Shown here: positions 59,922 to 64,000 of the stretch, one piece after another
How positions within the stretch are numbered: the first letter of the stretch is position 1
Layout of the letters: the number at the start of each line of letters is the position of its first letter
Assembly: GCF_036588685.1 (NCBI RefSeq)
Contig: NC_086386.1
Span: forward strand, 5,116,117-5,180,116
Origin: Mytilus trossulus
Taxonomy: Eukaryota > Mollusca > Bivalvia > Mytilida > Mytilidae
Length of the DNA stretch: 64,000 nucleotides
Direction: 5' to 3'
Program-made: the position numbers and the translations under genes
The notes under the pieces: model-generated
Database searches by the model: none
Seen by the model: the letters and a program-made list of their open reading frames with translations, nothing else
Told to the model about the DNA's origin: nothing

Positions 59922-60700
59922 GCCTCCTTCTTACTTGATAGGAAAACTTTAACTATTGGAACTTCAATGTCAATAGGAATAAAATGATTTCTGACATCAA
60001 TAAGAGACACCCAATGACATAACCATAAGACATCTATATGCAGTATGGTAGCTATAGTTTTGTCTTATTTCTTATACACTTACCAAAGATAAGTCATCAT
60101 GATTGGTTCATAGGAAATAATATCAAATATGATAATCAATAAATGGTACTCATGTTTGTATGAAATATATCAAATGATTAAAAATGTATATGCATATAAG
60201 ATTTTTTTATTAAATTGTTATGAAAGTGATCATACTATAAAATTAAACAAATATATTTTTTATAAAGAAAAATGTGGTCCCTTTCATAGTGCAGATATCT
60301 GGAATAAACATCCAACATAAAAAAAAAAGGTGAACAGCCAAGTTTTAATTATCAATATTGCTGTAGTTATAAACAAGGACATAATATTCTGAATTTAATT
60401 AGATAGTTAGAAGTGTGATTTAAGGAGAACAACTTTTTAAAATAAAACTAAACTGGATTTAGTGAACTGCTGATTTCAAACTTACATAAAAATAACAAAT
60501 GAGCACCAGAAACAAACATATATGAAAATAATCTTAATACAATAAATCTACAGGTTTACTCAATCTTTAGTTTCAGTCAAAGTAAACATTCTTTTTGTTA
60601 AGTCATTGAGAATGTACATAATATAAATATAAATAGAATATAACATATCTTAAATTAGCACTAGTTCTGAACATGTAAAAAGTTATTTTACAAGAAGTTT
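59922..60700. other. 3' flank or UTR of the ATP7 gene
   Basis: AT-rich, no repeat or gene recognised. It directly follows the ATP7 stop codon on the minus strand. Confidence 0.4.
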
Positions 60701-63332
60701 TTACAACTTTGTATTTTGATCACAGTCTTCATCATCTTCATTGTTTTCCAACAGACTGGTGTGATCTACTGATTGAGGTTTACGTTTTCCACTGAGTCGA
60801 GAGAGTAAGCTCCCTTGTGTACTTCCTTCTCTACTGGTTCCCTCATAACCTATGCCTCTCTGTACTGATATTTCAAGTGACTGGTCCTTGACAAATTGCA
60901 TATGATATTCCTGTGTCAGCAATTTCTCTTTCTTTGGCTTCTTAAACCTATAGACAAAAATAATAAATAGATAGTTGCACTTTTATATATATGTATATAT
61001 TTATATATATCTGGAAATAAACCATTTTTGAAAATAAAAAGTAATGACATGGATGGATAACATTAATGATTTTGAATGAATCTTTATTGCATTAGCAACA
61101 ACATTGCTTTAGCATAAAACAAAGTATATACAAATATGAATAAAGTAACTTGTTGTGACTCAAATGAGATCTAAAAGCACAAGTTTAGCCAAAAAAATTA
61201 TCTATTGCTACACAGTCATTAAGAATAGAATTTGAAGTCTTATACCTCATATTTTAAAAATTATAACCCAGTGATTAAATTCATTTCTAACGCAGTATTA
61301 CTGAACATGTGTACTTTGTTATTCTATAAATATTTAAGCTATACAAATTATGCAGACTATTAATGGGAAGTAATGGTTTAAACTTACAATTTAAGAAGCA
61401 GTGATGATGTCACAACAGAGACAGAGGACATTGCCATGGCAGCAGAGGCCATCCAAGGTTTCAAGGTCAAACCAAGTGGTGAGAACACACCTGTAAACAA
61501 AGGAATCAAACATGTATAATAAGACTAAACATGTACCAGCAGATATCATAAATCTATGTAATAAAGGATGAAGTTACAGTAAAGAAAAGCTTACCAGAAG
61601 TTGCCACAATAGTTTGTATTCTGTATTTTAGATGAAAATTCAAGTTCAAAAGAAGGTTATAACAACATGTAGCTTAATGGTAAAAAACCCACAAACAACA
61701 TAACATGATTCTACATCAACTGATAACAGTCTCCATCTTTAACAAGGTTGCTTGAACCAAAAAAGAGGTTCCAAAGAGCTTTAATCGCTCACCTGGTAAA
61801 AAAATATGCCATTTTGTTTTCTTTCTTGGCAATAAATCCTATTACCAGTGGCCATATTAAGGTAGATCATAGTATATATTTTTTGAGACAGATTTTTCTT
61901 ATAATTTGCTAAAATGAAGATTTGACTATGCTCTTTTCAAAAATTTAATAAAAAGTATGGGTCATCGTGCTATTTTTCAAGCTATGAGTCATTGAAAATT
62001 GACAAAATTTGGTTACTTTGATCATGAAAAAACACATTAGTGTGCATAAAAAAAATTGGCAGATTTAGGCAAATAACTAGACCGATTTTGTACTGTTATT
62101 GTACAATCCAAGATGGCGGTATATCATGAATCTACCTTAACTCACTACAGATCTGATTTTGCTGATCATTATAGCTTTTAAATTTTAGTGGAGTTCTTGT
62201 TGCTTCTTATTTATTATTTATAACTGTTGGTGTAAATGTCCCTTGGTTTTGTGAGTCTTTGTTTACTCCTGGGTTTTGATTGTTATTGTTTTTGTCTCTT
62301 ATATAGTATTTTAAAACAAACAAGAATGTGTCCACAGTACACTGATGCCCAACTCCCACTATCATTTTCTATGTTAAGTGGACCGTGAAATTAGAATAAA
62401 ATTAGAAAGAGCATATCATAGGGCACATGTATACTAAGTTTCAAGTTGATTGGACTTCAACTTCATCAAAAACTACCTTGACCAAAAACTTAAACCTGAA
62501 GCGGGACAGACAGACAAACGAATGGATGGACGTACGTACGGACACAAGAACAAACGGAGGGACGAACAAACGGACGAACGAACAAACATACGGACGCGAA
62601 GACCAGAAAACATAATGCCCCTCAACTATCGTAGGTGGGGCATAAAAATGCAAAAATCATCATTCAGGAGAAAAATAAAAATCACATGACAATGAGAATC
62701 AAAATAAATTTGAGGGTGAGATCAAGATTCTGATGAGATCTGAACCGTACCTGCAGCTATAGGTATCCCTATTAGGTTGTAGACAGAAGCAGCTACAAAA
62801 TTGATTCTGATTCTTCTTACTGTCATCTTGGATAATTTAATGGCAGCCACTACATCAAGTAAATCATTCTGAAATATAAATAGCAAATACAGATTAGAGT
62901 TAACATGTATCACTCACGTATTTGAGGTTAGTTTGATTAAATAGAAATCATATTACATCTGTACCTGTACCTATAGCTATATCAACATCAGCCTTGGCTA
63001 GCGCTGGCGAGACAATATACATACCTTGATAAGGACAATATCAGCTGCTTCAACTGCTACATCTGTGCCTGTACCAATAGCTATACCAACATCAGCCTGG
63101 GCTAGCGCTGGTGGGTCATTATACATACCTTGATAAGAACAATATCAGCTGCTTCAACTGCTACATCTGTGCCTGTACCTATAGCTATACCAACATCAGC
63201 CTGGGCTAGCGCTGGCGAGTCGTTCACTCCATCACCAACCATTGCTACTTTCTGACCACTGCTCTGTAACTGTTTTATTTTCTTCACTTTGTGTGATGGT
63301 AAAACCTCAGCAAAAACTTTCTGTATTCCCAC
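60701..63332 (-). CDS. ATP7-type copper-transporting P1B-ATPase, C-terminal exons (partial)
   Basis: Exons in coding order are 63332-63129, 62868-62751, 61490-61388 and 60947-60701, giving the last 223 aa. The splice phases (0, 1, 2) fit and all introns are GT-AG. The first exon carries [10 protein letters not shown] and the hinge motif [10 protein letters not shown] of the phosphorylation domain. The second carries [10 protein letters not shown] and the membrane segment with the copper-binding YN pair ([13 protein letters not shown]). The third has the last membrane segment with the MxxxS copper-site motif ([10 protein letters not shown]). The final exon is a cytosolic tail with [11 protein letters not shown], matching the dileucine trafficking signal of ATP7A/B. 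The metal-binding, actuator and nucleotide domains must be encoded beyond 64000. The protein would pump Cu(I) into the secretory pathway or out of the cell at ATP cost. The 63332-63129 exon has a tandemly duplicated 3' part in the next intron. Confidence 0.93.
61857..62140. mobile_element. 284-bp MITE with TTAA ends in an ATP7 intron
   Basis: TTAAGGTAGATCATAGTATA at the left is mirrored by ATATCATGAATCTACCTTAA at the right. The TTAA at each end fits the target duplication of piggyBac- or Kolobok-like elements. No coding capacity. Confidence 0.75.
62315..62645 (-). repeat. Dispersed repeat G with GGACGAAC-rich tail
   Basis: Reverse relative of 54360-54610 ('agtggaccgtgaaatt', 'gttgattggacttcaacttcatcaaaaac'). 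It is followed by a 'ggacgaacaaacggacg' low-complexity run (62520-62600) and 'gcccctcaactatcgtaggtggggca', a small hairpin. Confidence 0.75.
62954..63120 (-). repeat. Tandem copies of the ATP7 exon tail and splice donor
   Basis: The last 90 or so bases of the ATP7 exon at 63332-63129, with its GTATGT donor, recur at about 63017-63120. A shorter third copy starts at 62954, with a 104-bp period. The copies still encode [20 protein letters not shown]-like sequence (one changed to DPPALAQ, another to [12 protein letters not shown]), so the duplication is recent. None has an obvious 3' splice site in front, and read-through from the real exon meets a stop within ten codons. Confidence 0.92.
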
Positions 63333-64000
63333 CTGTAAACAAAAAGACAATGTATTAACCTATTAGCAAACATTCTTTAGGAAAATTCAAATGTATTACT
63401 ATAAAATTCAACATACTACCAAAAGAGTAGGTTGCAAATTATATATTTACTTATTTTTTGCAATTTTTGTGTTAGAACCCTTGATGTATAGCACTTACGT
63501 TTTTTGCTCTTTTTTCACTTGTATGTGTTTAAAGAAAACATTTACTCTTTAAACATCTACATAATATAAATATGTACCCTGTTTTGAATGAGCCCAACAC
63601 ATTATTTTTACCAATTTTAAGTCATATTTTTAACATGCTCATTAACAAATTAAAAGGTATGTTTAACAGGAATATAAGTCACGATATACTGATAGATTAT
63701 TCTGTCTGAACTGACCCGTCTTTGCCTTTTCTCCTAAATACTGAGTGCTAGCAGAGCTGCCTTTGATTTGACTAAGCCCCGGGTTCAAACCCGCAAACTC
63801 CCAAACTAAGCAGCTTAAGGCAATATTGTAACTGCAAGGCCACTGAGGCAAGTGGTTACATATAGATATTATGTTTACAAAAAGCTATAGCTACGTATGC
63901 TTATACTAATTTTCTTGGAGAATGGGTATAAAAATGTTGACTGATGATATCTCTATGTTTTGATGAAGAAATTTTGATCAAATGTTAAACATTTTATACT
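63333..64000. other. ATP7 intron running off the window
   Basis: No further ATP7 exon found. Around 63700-63800 a stretch has TAGCAGAGCTG (63749-63759) and GGTTCAAAC (63782-63790), which resemble Pol III A and B boxes on the plus strand. They are only 22 bp apart, so a tRNA-derived SINE fragment is possible but not shown. Confidence 0.4.

Noticed and set aside
60129-60320. 63-codon frame beyond the ATP7 stop
   Set aside because: AT-rich chance frame in the presumed 3' UTR; no splice or domain support.
62427-62689. Open frames rich in D, R, T, N over the GGACGAAC run
   Set aside because: Low-complexity repeat tail of family G; no protein similarity recognised.
63749-63790. tRNA gene or SINE promoter
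   Set aside because: A- and B-box-like strings are only 22 bp apart and no cloverleaf can be drawn; kept as a remark only.

Overview
The window looks like nuclear DNA of a bivalve mollusc, most likely a mytilid mussel. The sequence is AT-rich and the genes have GT-AG introns. It is crowded with the dispersed repeats I associate with mussel genomes and carries a tandem family of invertebrate HSPA12-type Hsp70 genes. The species call rests on recognition, not on a search.

Layout. A cluster of HSPA12-like genes fills 2.2-56.8 kb. Gene 1 (+, 2231-5446) converges on gene 2 (-, 17348-9778). Gene 2 diverges from gene 3 (+, 24311-27460). These are followed by a frameshifted pseudogene, gene 4 (+, 33037-42313), and gene 5 (+, 51952-56817). 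All five share one exon plan: coding exons of 318-321, 219, 157-160 and about 1050 nt, with intron phases 0, 0 and 1. Each also has a 3' splice site 18-49 nt upstream of the ATG, so a non-coding first exon is likely. Two further relics (a partial exon 1 at 32.6 kb and an exon 4 start at 45.5 kb with a gene 5-like 3' flank at 46.2-46.6 kb) show repeated birth and death of copies. Genes 1 and 2 form one subgroup (52-codon exon 3) and genes 3-5 another (53 codons).

Between and inside the genes lie mobile elements. The main ones are a 4.05-kb Ty3/Gypsy-type LTR retrotransposon with near-identical LTRs, a 5-bp target duplication and a broken gag-pol (46975-51024); a 1.9-kb foldback palindrome built of satellite-like tandem repeats inside intron 2 of gene 2 (11852-13748); an element with about 100-bp inverted termini in intron 1 of gene 4 (35.7-37.8 kb); several MITE-like hairpins; and many copies of common dispersed families, here called A to J.

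The right end (60701-63332, minus strand) holds the last four coding exons of an ATP7-type copper-transporting P-type ATPase, whose upstream exons lie beyond the window. The 3' part of one of its exons, splice donor included, is tandemly repeated in the following intron with a 104-bp period.

Functionally, the HSPA12 products are predicted ATP-binding actin/Hsp70-fold proteins without the classical Hsp70 substrate-binding domain. Their clustering with pseudogenes and relics fits a lineage-specific expanded stress or immune family. The copper ATPase is an unrelated neighbour.
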